A stretch of 64,000 nucleotides of DNA, taken from positions 1-64,000 of the forward strand of contig NZ_JACSOH010000005.1 of assembly GCF_014349235.1 (NCBI RefSeq), in the 5' to 3' direction. This document shows, piece after piece, positions 42,464 through 51,813 of this stretch (positions are counted from its first letter, which is position 1; every line of letters begins with the position of its first letter). Both the position numbers and the translations under genes were made by a program. The stretch comes from Cytophaga sp. FL35 (GTDB lineage Bacteria; Bacteroidota; Bacteroidia; Flavobacteriales; Flavobacteriaceae). The notes beneath the pieces are model-generated. The model had not been told where the DNA came from. It worked only from the letters and a program-made list of their open reading frames with translations, and did no database searches.

Positions 42464-43645
42464 TTATTGCTCATACATATTTATAACTTCAAGTATCATG
42501 CCACAGCCTTCCTCTATTTCTTTCTTTGAAATGGTTAGGGGAGGAGAGATGCGCAGGGCTCTAGGTTCAAACTGCAACCAGAATAAAATCAGCCCTTTTT
42601 TGGCACATGTCAATATTACATGATTGGCCATTTCGGCCGTTTTTAAAATAGGTGCAAGCATTAGGCCCTTACCTCTTATTTCCAGTATATTTTCATGTTG
42701 TAGTAGTTCTCTAAAGAGTTGTTCCTTTTCCGATACCTCCAACATTATATTTGTTTCCTGAAGCTCTCTAAGGGTTGCCAAGGAAGCGGCTGCAATCACC
42801 GGATTACCGCCAAAAGTTGTAATATGGCCTAATTTAGGGCCCTGTTGCAGGTGGGACATTAATTCTATGGAAGCCACAAAGGCACCTACTGGCATTCCGG
42901 AGGCCATTCCTTTACCAATAACCAGTATATCTGGCACAATTTCATACTGCTCAAAGGCAAATAATGTTCCTGTTCTGCCAAAGCCGGGCTGTATTTCGTC
43001 CAAAATTAACAGGGCCTCAGTCTCATGGCAGCGTTCCCTAACTTTTTTAAGGTAGTTAGCCGTAGGTAGAATAAATCCTCCTCCTCCTTGAATGGTTTCA
43101 AGAACAACGCCTGCTGTTTTTGAGGTGATACGAGCTAAATCTTCGTCATCATTATAATTAATAAAGGAAACATCCGGTAAAAGTGGCCTGAATGGGCCTT
43201 TCCTTTCTTCCTTTCCTAAAAGGCTCAAACTGCCCATGGTATTGCCATGGTAGGCGTTTTTGGCGGCAATGAGTTCGCTACGGCCTGTGGCCCTTCTAGC
43301 TAATTTTATAGCTCCCTCAATGGCTTCGGTACCTGAGTTTACCAAATAAGTACTTTGTAAATTGGGAGGAAGAAGGGAGGCCAAAAATTTGGTATAATTT
43401 ACAGCCGGACTTTGCGCATATTCTCCATAAACCATTACGTGCATGTACTTTTCTGCCTGCTCCTGTATGGCCTTAACAACCTTAGGGTGACAATGCCCCA
43501 AAGTACAGGCAGAAACCCCTGCCACAAAATCTAGATAGGGTTGGCCCTTTTCATCATAAATATAGCTTCCTTTGGCCTTGGACACTTCCATCGCTAACGG
43601 ATGTGGAGAAGTTTGGGCCTGGAATTTCAAGAAATCTTCTTTCAT
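42464..43645 (-). CDS. Class III aminotransferase (aspartate aminotransferase family)
   Basis: 393 residues, PLP-dependent fold type I: YLDFVAGVSACTLGHCHPKV, VNSGTEAIEGAIKLAR, LDEIQPGFGRTGTLFAFE, and the PLP lysine in ILVIGKGMASGMPVGAF. It resembles acetylornithine or 4-aminobutyrate type enzymes but the substrate cannot be fixed. It follows the OstA-like gene by 14 bases, which puts it in the same transcript, an unrelated pairing that is common in flavobacteria. Confidence 0.85.
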   Translation of the reverse strand: MKEDFLKFQAQTSPHPLAMEVSKAKGSYIYDEKGQPYLDFVAGVSACTLGHCHPKVVKAIQEQAEKYMHVMVYGEYAQSPAVNYTKFLASLLPPNLQSTYLVNSGTEAIEGAIKLARRATGRSELIAAKNAYHGNTMGSLSLLGKEERKGPFRPLLPDVSFINYNDDEDLARITSKTAGVVLETIQGGGGFILPTANYLKKVRERCHETEALLILDEIQPGFGRTGTLFAFEQYEIVPDILVIGKGMASGMPVGAFVASIELMSHLQQGPKLGHITTFGGNPVIAAASLATLRELQETNIMLEVSEKEQLFRELLQHENILEIRGKGLMLAPILKTAEMANHVILTCAKKGLILFWLQFEPRALRISPPLTISKKEIEEGCGMILEVINMYEQ

Positions 43646-43659
43646 GGCCTCTTTTAAAA

Positions 43660-45411
43660 TTATTGAAATTGATTGGGGTCAGAGGTAACCTTTACTTGTT
43701 TGGGCCTATCAGTAACAGAGGGGCGCTCTTTTTTTACCGGAGTAGGAGGAATACCGTTAATGGGATCATTGGAATTTTGTGATCGCTCTGCTTCTTCTGC
43801 GTCAATATCAATGGGATTGTCAATACCCCTAATTACAACCAGCTCAAGATTGTTGTCATCTTCGTCAAAGATGTCCTCCATTTTTATAATGCGCTCATCT
43901 CCGCGCCAAATAAAACCTTTTAATTTTCTGCTCTCAACGGGAAGCTCTTTTTCTGGAAATATATCACCGTCCGGATCGGTAAAAAAGGTAAGGTCTTCCA
44001 CATCATTATTGGCCATTGTAATTCTAATTTTACTACAAATGGTTTTGTCTATACCAATTAATTGGTCCTCATCATTGTACATGTAGTAAATCACCTCTGT
44101 ATTTTTGATAAGGTCTATAACCTTGAGCTCATTATCTATAAACTTGCCAAAAAGGTCCTTTCCTTTGGCTTGATTATACCCCGTTTTACTAATACTGTCC
44201 AAGGAAACAATAAAAGCATTGTTAATTACCTTGAGAGAATCCATTTTCTCCGTTTTTAGGTTGGAAATTAAATGGATGCTGTCTCCCGTCATTTGATTCT
44301 CCCCATTCCACAAAATGGGATTTTTTATCAATTGGGTGATGCCGGTCTTTTCCGAAAAATGAAGCGAATCACATTTGCCGCTTAAATCTGTTTTATAGAA
44401 TTTAGCATTGTGAAAGGCTCTGGAAATTCTGTTCTGAGGCTTTCCGGTAACCATTAAGGTGTCTCCGTGCATGTATAGGGAATCTTGTTCTACCAAACTT
44501 ATGGAAACGGCCCTTTTTGTAGCGAAAACGGAATCCTTTGCTTTAAAAACTTCTGCGTAATGGGCTTTGATAACCCCGTTGTTTACAGTATCCGTTACAA
44601 CAATATTATTGGTGGCCGAAGCAAATTCCGAAGCCTTGTCAAAATAGACGCTATCGCCTTCTATAATTCTGTTATTGTAATCTATTCGGGTGTTCTTAAT
44701 TCCGTATCCACTTTCTACCTTGGTATCATAAAATCCTCTTTCACAATAGATTTTATAGCTTTCTCCCGTAATTGTGGAAGGTCCGTACATGTAGGCGTTC
44801 TTGGAGTTGGTATAGTAATCCAAACGTTCTGAGTCCAAGGTATACTGAGGATTATCAATATGTACACTGTCCAGAAACTGATATTTTTTCAACTCCATAA
44901 AATATCTTCCAATTTCACTGGTAAGTGTATTGGTAGAATCTATAATGGTCCCTGAGCTATTGTAGTAAGATTCCTGATTTTCACGGTCAAAATATAGGGT
45001 ATCAGTTTTTAAGGTCATCTTACCCGTCTGTTGGTCTGCCTCAAGTAGCACGTCTTCAAAAGCTTTGGCCAATTTGGTTTCGCCATCGTAATTTATTTTA
45101 CCGCTGGTGAGTTCTATAGAGTCACCTTGTTGCAGTCTAACATTTCCCAATGCTCTCAGGCGGTTTTCCTTTTGATAGTAAATGGCAATATCGCACCAGA
45201 GGTCTGCACCTTGATGTTCAAACTGTACCTGCCTGTTGTCCTTGCTAAAGATGGATGCTCCTGGAAATTTAGCCTCGTTTTTGGTAAAGTTGGCTCCGTA
45301 TACAATATTTATTTGCCTGCTTTGTGTGGTATCTTTAGCGGCATTTGGGTTTTGGGCCAATACGGGAATGGCGCAAAGGAAAAAAAATAGAATTCGAAAG
45401 AGCTGATTCAA
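43660..45411 (-). CDS. OstA-like (LptA-type) protein
   Basis: 583 residues; signal peptide to about residue 19 (LCAIPVLAQ). The body is built of repeated short beta strands of the OstA/LptA beta-jellyroll type: VRLQQGDSIELTSGKINYDG, DTLYFDRENQESYYNSSGTI, GKCDSLHFSEKTG. It is far longer than E. coli LptA (about 185 residues), which is usual in Bacteroidota. Probable function: carry lipopolysaccharide across the periplasm to the outer membrane. The C-terminus is low-complexity and proline-rich. Promoter at 45432-45439. Confidence 0.88.
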   Translation of the reverse strand: MNQLFRILFFFLCAIPVLAQNPNAAKDTTQSRQINIVYGANFTKNEAKFPGASIFSKDNRQVQFEHQGADLWCDIAIYYQKENRLRALGNVRLQQGDSIELTSGKINYDGETKLAKAFEDVLLEADQQTGKMTLKTDTLYFDRENQESYYNSSGTIIDSTNTLTSEIGRYFMELKKYQFLDSVHIDNPQYTLDSERLDYYTNSKNAYMYGPSTITGESYKIYCERGFYDTKVESGYGIKNTRIDYNNRIIEGDSVYFDKASEFASATNNIVVTDTVNNGVIKAHYAEVFKAKDSVFATKRAVSISLVEQDSLYMHGDTLMVTGKPQNRISRAFHNAKFYKTDLSGKCDSLHFSEKTGITQLIKNPILWNGENQMTGDSIHLISNLKTEKMDSLKVINNAFIVSLDSISKTGYNQAKGKDLFGKFIDNELKVIDLIKNTEVIYYMYNDEDQLIGIDKTICSKIRITMANNDVEDLTFFTDPDGDIFPEKELPVESRKLKGFIWRGDERIIKMEDIFDEDDNNLELVVIRGIDNPIDIDAEEAERSQNSNDPINGIPPTPVKKERPSVTDRPKQVKVTSDPNQFQ

Positions 45412-45431
45412 TTTTCTCTGTAATTTTTGAA

Positions 45432-45439
45432 CAAAATTA
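45432..45439 (-). promoter_or_regulatory. -7 promoter element of the OstA-like gene
   Basis: Minus-strand TAATTTTG, an exact TAnnTTTG, with a leader of about 15 bases to the ATG at 45411. No -33 TTG at the usual distance. Confidence 0.55.
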
Positions 45440-45464
45440 GCCTTTTTAGCCCTTAAAAATTGGA

Positions 45465-45512
45465 GTTTAGCATAGATTTAGGAAGTAAAACGTTACCAAA
45501 CCTATGCTAAAC
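45465..45512 (-). terminator. Hairpin between purA and the OstA-like gene (possible terminator)
   Basis: Perfect 11-bp inverted repeat GTTTAGCATAG (45465-45475) and CTATGCTAAAC (45502-45512), with a smaller GTAA/TTAC stem inside the 26-base loop. It is 5 bases past the purA stop. On the minus strand it is followed by TCCAATTTTTAAGG, a weak T run, so factor-independent termination is likely only partial. Confidence 0.55.
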
Positions 45513-45517
45513 CAAGG

Positions 45518-46789
45518 TTATCTCAAGATTGTCTGCGTACGATCCGGCCCTACGGAAACAATGGTGATAGGCACTTCTAACTCCTTTTCCAAAAATGAGA
45601 TATAGGACTTTAACGCTTCCGGAAGTTCTTCGGCGCTACTCATTTTGGTAAGGTCCTCTTTCCAGCCTTTCATTTCGCTGTAAATAGGGGTTACGTTTTC
45701 TGCTTCAATATTGTAAGGTAAATGGGTAATTTCTTCCCCTTTATAGTTGTAAGCGGTACATACTTTTATAGACTCAAATCCACTAAGAACATCGGCTTTC
45801 ATCATCATTAATTGGGTAACCCCGTTCACCTGAACGGCATATTTGAGGGCAACCAAATCTAACCAACCACAACGCCTTGGCCTACCTGTAGTAGCTCCAA
45901 ATTCATTTCCTACACGACCCATGGTCTCTCCATCTTCATCGAAAAGCTCGGTTGGAAAAGGTCCGCTACCAACTCTGGTGGTATAGGCCTTAAAAATACC
46001 TTTTACATCTCCTATTTGATTAGGAGCAACCCCTAAACCGGTACAGGCTCCTGCGGCGGTAGTATTACTGGAGGTTACGAATGGATAGGTTCCAAAATCA
46101 ATATCCAGTAAAGATCCCTGTGCGCCCTCAGCCAAAATTTTCTTGCCAGATTTTTGGGCTTGGAATAAATACTCTTCACTGTCTATGAAAGTTAGCTGTT
46201 TCAATTCTTCAACGGAAGCAAAAAAGTCGGTTTCCAATTCCGCCAAATCATATTCGATATCTACATTGTAGTAATCGATCATAGCTTCGTGCTTGTCTGC
46301 CAGAGCTCTATACTTTTCTTTCCAGTCATCCATTTCAAGATCACCTACCCTCATGCCGTTCCTTCCGGTCTTGTCCATATAGGTAGGGCCAATACCCTTA
46401 AGGGTTGAACCAATTTTGGCTTTACCCTTTGCTGTTTCAGATGCCGCATCCAATAAGCGGTGGGTGGGTAAGATTAAATGGGCCTTTCTTGAAATGAGCA
46501 ATTTCGATTTTATATCAATTTTAAACTCTTTCAAGGCATCTAGTTCCTTCTTAAAAATAACGGGATCTATAACCACTCCGTTGCCCACCACGTTCACCGC
46601 GTTTTTGTGAAAAATTCCGGAAGGAATGGTGTGCAATACGTGTTTTATTCCGTCAAATTCAAGGGTATGCCCTGCGTTTGGACCGCCCTGAAAACGGGCG
46701 ATAATATCATAGTTCTTGGTCAGTACATCAACGATTTTACCTTTACCTTCGTCTCCCCACTGTAATCCTAACAATAAATCTACTGCCAT
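45518..46789 (-). CDS. purA: Adenylosuccinate synthase
   Basis: 423 residues, cytoplasmic. GTP-binding loop LQWGDEGKGKIVD at the N-terminus, then GGPNAGHTLEF, and GIGPTYMDKTGRNGMRVGDL, GTYPFVTSSNT, and TTGRPRRCGWLDLVALKYA, all hallmark PurA motifs. It makes adenylosuccinate from IMP and aspartate using GTP. It starts 12 bases after fur, with which it is probably cotranscribed. A long hairpin follows its stop codon. Confidence 0.95.
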   Translation of the reverse strand: MAVDLLLGLQWGDEGKGKIVDVLTKNYDIIARFQGGPNAGHTLEFDGIKHVLHTIPSGIFHKNAVNVVGNGVVIDPVIFKKELDALKEFKIDIKSKLLISRKAHLILPTHRLLDAASETAKGKAKIGSTLKGIGPTYMDKTGRNGMRVGDLEMDDWKEKYRALADKHEAMIDYYNVDIEYDLAELETDFFASVEELKQLTFIDSEEYLFQAQKSGKKILAEGAQGSLLDIDFGTYPFVTSSNTTAAGACTGLGVAPNQIGDVKGIFKAYTTRVGSGPFPTELFDEDGETMGRVGNEFGATTGRPRRCGWLDLVALKYAVQVNGVTQLMMMKADVLSGFESIKVCTAYNYKGEEITHLPYNIEAENVTPIYSEMKGWKEDLTKMSSAEELPEALKSYISFLEKELEVPITIVSVGPDRTQTILR

Positions 46790-46801
46790 TAAAAAATTCG
46801 C

Positions 46802-47257
46802 TTAGCTGTTGGTTTTTTCATTTTTGTTTCGAGTGCCATAAAAATAGAGGGAATGGGTGTTGATCTTAATATCAAAAACCTCTTCTATGGTCTTTTTTAT
46901 TGACTGTATCCTGGGGTCGCAAAATTCTACCACCTCACCGGTATCCGTAAGGATGACGTGGTCATGCTGGCGATCAAAATAGGATTTTTCATATTGCGCT
47001 TGGCTTTTCCCAAATTGGTGTTTGCGCACCAACTTACAGTCTAAAAGAAGTTCTATCGTATTGTAAAGCGTAGCCCTACTTACCCGGTAGTTTTTATTTT
47101 TCATGTTTATGTAAAGCGACTCAATATCAAAATGGTCATCACTTTCATAAATTTCTTGAAGAATAGCATAACGTTCCGGAGTTTTTCTATGTCCGTTATC
47201 CTCCAGGAAAGAGGTAAAAACGTTTTTTACTATTTCTTGATTTTTATTATCTGCCAT
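46802..47257 (-). CDS. fur: Fur family transcriptional regulator
   Basis: 151 residues from the ATG at 47257. A reading from 47284 would begin inside the probable -7 element (47282-47289) and is rejected. The DNA-binding winged helix (about 10-85) includes [20 protein letters not shown] and [20 protein letters not shown]; the dimer domain starts at [23 protein letters not shown], where HDHVI is the Fur metal-site motif. The structural-zinc CxxC pairs typical of E. coli Fur are missing: only isolated cysteines (LDCK, EFCDP) are seen. It could sense Fe2+, Zn2+ or peroxide. It is followed 12 bases later by purA. Confidence 0.9.
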   Translation of the reverse strand: MADNKNQEIVKNVFTSFLEDNGHRKTPERYAILQEIYESDDHFDIESLYINMKNKNYRVSRATLYNTIELLLDCKLVRKHQFGKSQAQYEKSYFDRQHDHVILTDTGEVVEFCDPRIQSIKKTIEEVFDIKINTHSLYFYGTRNKNEKTNS

Positions 47258-47281
47258 AACAGGTTTACGTACTTCAATTTG

Positions 47282-47289
47282 CAAATGTA
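47282..47289 (-). promoter_or_regulatory. -7 promoter element of fur-purA
   Basis: Minus-strand TACATTTG, an exact TAnnTTTG, 24 bases from the ATG at 47257; the leader is about 18 bases. It lies just past the relA/spoT stop codon. Confidence 0.6.
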
Positions 47290-47311
47290 CAGTTATATTT
47301 TAATTACAGTT

Positions 47312-49516
47312 CTAGATTCTTGTTACTTTATCGATTCCTTGAATTTTCTTGAGGTTATCCATTAACTGTTTAAGAATACCGTTGTTTTTAACCACCACGG
47401 TAATTCTACCTGTAAAAGTGCCTCCGTCCGTACTAAAGTTGAGGTTTTTCATGTTCACGTGCATCTCATCAGAAATAATTTCCGTTATTTCATTTACAAG
47501 ACCTAAATTATCAATTCCTGTAAGTTTTATCTCCGATCTAAATTCTTCTTGGGAAGAATCTATCCACTTTGCCTGAATGATTCTGTACGCATAATTGGAT
47601 TGAAGCTGTATGGAGTTGGGACAGTTTTTCTTATGCACTTTGATGCCTTCGTTTACGGTTACAAAACCAAAAACATCATCCCCTGGTATGGGATTGCAAC
47701 ATTTACTAAGCGTGTAGTCTAATTTTTCCTCTTCTTTGCCAAAAACAAGAACATCATATTTGGTAGTTATTTCCTCCTTATCAATAGTCTCCGGAACAGG
47801 GTTTCTTTTAATTTTATTTTTAAAGAAACTTATGAAGGCATTACTGTAGGATGATACAAATTCTTTGATCATCTGGTTATCTATAGCTCCAATACCTACC
47901 CTGTAAAAGAGGTCTAAACTTGTTTTTAGCTTAAAAAAGACGACCATTTTGTTGATGGAATCTTCGTTCAAGGTGATTTTCTGCGATTTCAGCTTGCGTC
48001 GCAAAATTTCCTTGCCTTCTTCGGCAACGGATTTTTTTTCTTCCCTTAGCGAGGATTTTATTTTTGCCCTTGAGCGAGCTGTGGTGGCATAATCCAACCA
48101 GTTTTGATTTGGTTTTGCTTGATCGGATGTAATAATCTCTACCTGGTCTCCACTTTGTAAGGTAGTGTTCAAGGGTACCAGTTTCCCGTTTACTTTGGCT
48201 CCTCTCGTACGCATTCCCACCTCTGTATGAATGTGGAAAGCAAAATCCAGTGGAGTAGCTCCTTTTGGGAGTGATTTTAATTCACCTTTGGGAGTAAAAA
48301 CAAAAATCTCCTTTGAATATAGGTTAAGTTTAAACTCCTCTACAAAATCTATAGCATTGCTATTGGCATTCTCCAAAGCTTCTTGAAGGCGATTGAGCCA
48401 CATTTCAATACCCATTTCCTTTTGCTCGCCGTGTTTGTACTTAAAGTGGGCGGCATAACCTTTTTCAGCAATTTCGTGCATGCGCTCGCTACGGATCTGA
48501 ACTTCTACCCAACGCCCTTTAGGACCCATAACCGTTATGTGTAAGGCTTCATACCCGGTAGATTTTGGAGAAGAAATCCAATCGCGTAAACGCACCGGAT
48601 TAGGTGTAAAGTGGTCCGTAACTATAGAGTAAATCTTCCAAGCCAAAAACTTTTCATTTTGGCGGTCAGATTTGTAAATGATACGTATGGCAAACTTGTC
48701 ATAAATCTCATCAAATCCTACATTTTGCGCTTTCATCTTTCTCCTAATGGAGAAAATTGATTTCATGCGCCCTTTGATAAGATAATTGAGACCTTCAGCT
48801 TTTAGACTATTGTCAATAACTTGCGAAAAAGCATCAATATAGGCTAGCTGATCTTCCTTGGAGTCTTCAATTTTCTCTTTGATATCCCTATACACATCAG
48901 GTTCGGTGTATTTAAGGCTCAAATCCTCTAAGTCCGTTTTTATATTGTACAGGCCGATCCTATGCGCTAGCGGAGCGTAAATATATAGGGTTTCAGAGGC
49001 CATCTGAACTTGTTTATGCTCTGGCATGGAATCCATGGTGAGCATATTGTGGTAGCGATCGGCAATTTTTATGAGGATTACCCTAACATCATCATGAAGG
49101 GTAAGAAGCATTTTACGAAAGTTCTCCGCCTGCTGCGATGTGCTCATGTCCTTCTTCAGGTGGGCAATTTTTGTAAGACCATCCACAATTCGTGCAATGG
49201 TCTCCCCAAACATGCGCTCCATATCATCCAGGGTGTAATCTGAATCTTCCACCACATCATGGAGTAGGGCAGAGGCAATGGAGGTGGCGTCCAATCCAAT
49301 TTCAGAGGCAACAATTTTTGCAACTGCTATGGGATGGAAAATATAGGCTTCGCCTGATTTTCTTCGCTGGTCCTTATGGGCGTCAATGGCTATCTCAAAA
49401 GCCGAACGAATGAGTGTTTTATCATCGTCTGATAAGTGCTGATAGCTTATTCGAAGCAATTCCTTATACTGCTTCGCGATCTCTTTATTTTCCTGTTCTA
49501 AAGCTGCCTCCGTCAT
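47312..49516 (-). CDS. relA: Bifunctional (p)ppGpp synthetase/hydrolase (RelA/SpoT)
   Basis: 734 residues. HD hydrolase domain (about 30-190): HPIAVAKIVASEIGLD, LLHDVVEDSDYTL; synthetase domain (about 240-350): IYDKFAIRIIYKS, SPKSTGYEALHITV; TGS (about 395-455): EIFVFTPKGELKSLPKGATPLDFAF; a helical/zinc-finger region with CCNPIPGDDVFGFV; and an ACT domain at the end (about 660-734). Because HD keeps its HDxxED motif, it should both make and break (p)ppGpp, the only such long enzyme in most Bacteroidota. It is upstream of fur but a separate promoter lies between. Confidence 0.95.
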   Translation of the reverse strand: MTEAALEQENKEIAKQYKELLRISYQHLSDDDKTLIRSAFEIAIDAHKDQRRKSGEAYIFHPIAVAKIVASEIGLDATSIASALLHDVVEDSDYTLDDMERMFGETIARIVDGLTKIAHLKKDMSTSQQAENFRKMLLTLHDDVRVILIKIADRYHNMLTMDSMPEHKQVQMASETLYIYAPLAHRIGLYNIKTDLEDLSLKYTEPDVYRDIKEKIEDSKEDQLAYIDAFSQVIDNSLKAEGLNYLIKGRMKSIFSIRRKMKAQNVGFDEIYDKFAIRIIYKSDRQNEKFLAWKIYSIVTDHFTPNPVRLRDWISSPKSTGYEALHITVMGPKGRWVEVQIRSERMHEIAEKGYAAHFKYKHGEQKEMGIEMWLNRLQEALENANSNAIDFVEEFKLNLYSKEIFVFTPKGELKSLPKGATPLDFAFHIHTEVGMRTRGAKVNGKLVPLNTTLQSGDQVEIITSDQAKPNQNWLDYATTARSRAKIKSSLREEKKSVAEEGKEILRRKLKSQKITLNEDSINKMVVFFKLKTSLDLFYRVGIGAIDNQMIKEFVSSYSNAFISFFKNKIKRNPVPETIDKEEITTKYDVLVFGKEEEKLDYTLSKCCNPIPGDDVFGFVTVNEGIKVHKKNCPNSIQLQSNYAYRIIQAKWIDSSQEEFRSEIKLTGIDNLGLVNEITEIISDEMHVNMKNLNFSTDGGTFTGRITVVVKNNGILKQLMDNLKKIQGIDKVTRI

Positions 49517-49620
49517 AGTTAAATAAAATTAGGATAATCTTTATAGATTCACAACAAAAATTATGCCCGCAGGGAGCGATCAACCTAATGTTGAGCCATT
49601 ATCCAATTAGCTTTAATGAA

Positions 49621-50853
49621 CTAATTTTCGTTGGTAAGATTGGCAATTCTTTTGCTTAACGGCGGATGGGAATAGTGCATAAATACGTAAGCCGGATGCG
49701 GGGTTAGATTGCTTAAACTGTTCTTGCTCAGCTTTTTTAAAGAGGTAATGAGTGGCAAGGCCGCATAGGTATGTTTTGCATAATTATCGGCCTGATATTC
49801 AAATTTCCGCGATAGGTGGTTCATAATCAATCCAGTAATTTCGGAAATGGGACTATATAGAATACCAAAACCAATTAGGGCCGCATGAAAAGAAGGATTG
49901 GAGACGCCTATGGCATAGGATACCTGAGGATTGTTGACAAATAAAGAGAGAATAAAAAGTGTAACTCCCGTTAATAATAACGAAGCTACAAGATTGTAGA
50001 TAATGTGGTTCTTCTTGTAATGCCCTACCTCATGGGCCAATACCGCAACAATTTCCTCTTCTTCCAGATCATTGATGAGGGTGTCAAAAAGGGTTACTCT
50101 TTTTTCCCTTCCAAAGCCGGAAAAATAGGCATTGGCTTTCGTAGATCTTTTAGACCCGTCAATAACAAATATGTTTTGCAGTTCAAAACCTACATTCTTT
50201 GCAAATTGTTCAATTTTACTTTTCAAGCTACCTTGCTCTAAGGGTGTTTGTTTGTTGAACAGGGGAACTATCAATTTGCTGTAAAAGAGATTCATAAAAA
50301 GTGTGAAAACTGAAATGATAAGCCAAGCATACAACCAAAAATAGGATCCGGCCCATTGAAAGAACCATATGATTAAGGAAAGCATTCCTCCGCCCACAAT
50401 GGCCAATATAGCCCAGCCCTTTAACTTATCTATAAAAAACAACCCATTTGAAGTTTTGTTAAAGCCGAATTTCTCTTCGATTACAAAAGTGGAATAGTAG
50501 GAGAAGGGAAGCGAAATAAGGTCGTTTCCAATAAAAATGATTCCAAAAAATAAAAGGGCCATTAAAATAGGATTTGTGGTAATGCCCCGTACCAACTGGT
50601 CTACCCATTCAAAACCTCCAAAAAATAAAAAGCCTAATGTGAGAATTAGTGAGAAAGTGGAGGTGATGACTCCAAACTTATAGTTGGTTTTCTTGTAGGC
50701 CTGCGACTTTCTATACTCTTCTTCGTCAAAAACGTCTGTCAATCCTTCAGGAATAGGGTCATTATAGTGTCTTGCGTTTAAATAATCCAAAAGGGTTTCA
50801 AGCACATATTGAAAGACCAGAATAGTAACAATCGCGTAAAACAATATATTCAT
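49621..50853 (-). CDS. M48 family (Ste24-type) zinc metallopeptidase
   Basis: 410 residues from the ATG at 50853 (MNILFYAIVTILVFQYVLE); a reading from 50892 adds 13 residues before a good membrane helix and is less likely. Several membrane helices flank the catalytic region. The zinc site is HEVGH in AVLAHEVGHYKKNH, and the third ligand Glu lies in SRKFEYQADNYA. The layout matches CAAX prenyl protease Ste24-like bacterial M48A enzymes. Its bacterial role is probably quality control of membrane proteins. It is monocistronic; 87-base gap to the SpoU gene. Confidence 0.9.
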   Translation of the reverse strand: MNILFYAIVTILVFQYVLETLLDYLNARHYNDPIPEGLTDVFDEEEYRKSQAYKKTNYKFGVITSTFSLILTLGFLFFGGFEWVDQLVRGITTNPILMALLFFGIIFIGNDLISLPFSYYSTFVIEEKFGFNKTSNGLFFIDKLKGWAILAIVGGGMLSLIIWFFQWAGSYFWLYAWLIISVFTLFMNLFYSKLIVPLFNKQTPLEQGSLKSKIEQFAKNVGFELQNIFVIDGSKRSTKANAYFSGFGREKRVTLFDTLINDLEEEEIVAVLAHEVGHYKKNHIIYNLVASLLLTGVTLFILSLFVNNPQVSYAIGVSNPSFHAALIGFGILYSPISEITGLIMNHLSRKFEYQADNYAKHTYAALPLITSLKKLSKNSLSNLTPHPAYVFMHYSHPPLSKRIANLTNEN

Positions 50854-50944
50854 TTTACTATGGTTTAAGGTTTGGTATGGTAGCAAAACCAAGATTATGA
50901 ATGGTTTTGCTTATAAACGGTCAGTATTTAGTTGCCAGAAACGA

Positions 50945-51751
50945 TTAGGTTCGCTGTCTTTTGGCCTCAAAGATAAGAATACCTGCGGATACGGACACAT
51001 TCATACTGTCAATTTCGCCTTCCATGGGTATAATAATATTTTGGTGTGACTGGTCTAACCAACTTTTCGACAGTCCCGTTGCCTCTGTACCTACGACTAT
51101 GGCATTCGCACCTTTAAAATCAGCATTTAGATAATTGATGGAAGCGGTTAGTGCGGCACAATAAATTTTAATATTGTTTTGTTTGAGGAAACCGAGAATT
51201 TCTTCGGTACTGCCCATGGCCAGATTATTGGTGAACACACAACCCACACTTGAACGGATAATATTGGGGTTATAAAGGTCGGTTTTGGGATTGGCAATAA
51301 TTACCCCATCTAAATTTGCAGCATCTGCCGTTCGTAGGAGCGCCCCAATATTTCCGGGCTTTTCGGGCGCCTCGGCTACTAGGATCAGCGGGTTTTTGGT
51401 TTTTAGGACGAAGGTGTCCAAAGTGTGGCTTCTGGTTTTGGCAATGGCTAAAACACCTTCCGTAGTGCCACGGTGGGCCATTTTAAGGTAAACCTCATTG
51501 GTAACCGTAACAATTTCTGTGGAGGTCCCTGTTTTTAAAAGAAGCTGCTCCAATCTTTTTTCTTCACATAGTTGAGGTTGGAACAAAACACATTCTATTT
51601 CAAAATTAGCTCTGAGAGCGAGCTGTAGCTCACGTAGCCCTTCTATAATAAAGAGTCCGGTTTTCTTTCGCTCGCGAGATTTTTCCTTTAGTAGAACCAC
51701 TTTTTTGACGAGCGAGTTCTGAACACTACTGATTTCCTTGAAACTTTGCAC
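50945..51751 (-). CDS. SpoU/TrmH family RNA methyltransferase
   Basis: 268 residues from the GTG at 51751. A reading from the ATG at 51802 would lie upstream of the probable -7 element (51756-51763); the family also usually starts with KEISSVQNSLVKKV as here. N-terminal substrate-binding domain (SREKKTGLFIIEG-like region, about 20-95), then the SPOUT knot domain: LVAEAPEKPGNIGALLRTADAANLDG, VVGTEATGLSKSW and PMEGEIDSMNVSVSAGILIFEA, the three conserved motifs. Methylates a ribose 2'-OH in rRNA or tRNA; target unknown. It is divergent from the DUF6503 gene. Confidence 0.9.
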   Translation of the reverse strand: MQSFKEISSVQNSLVKKVVLLKEKSRERKKTGLFIIEGLRELQLALRANFEIECVLFQPQLCEEKRLEQLLLKTGTSTEIVTVTNEVYLKMAHRGTTEGVLAIAKTRSHTLDTFVLKTKNPLILVAEAPEKPGNIGALLRTADAANLDGVIIANPKTDLYNPNIIRSSVGCVFTNNLAMGSTEEILGFLKQNNIKIYCAALTASINYLNADFKGANAIVVGTEATGLSKSWLDQSHQNIIIPMEGEIDSMNVSVSAGILIFEAKRQRT

Positions 51752-51755
51752 AGGG

Positions 51756-51763
51756 CAAATGTA
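51756..51763 (-). promoter_or_regulatory. -7 promoter element of the SpoU methyltransferase gene
   Basis: Minus-strand TACATTTG, an exact TAnnTTTG. It places transcription start near 51750, at the GTG start codon, so the mRNA would be leaderless or nearly so. Confidence 0.5.
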
Positions 51764-51813
51764 AAGAAAAGCAAAATGCTTCGACCTAAGAGCTAAAACC
51801 AAAAAACAACATC

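Noticed and set aside
47258-47284. Longer start of Fur at 47284
   Set aside because: The start codon falls inside the probable -7 element at 47282-47289.
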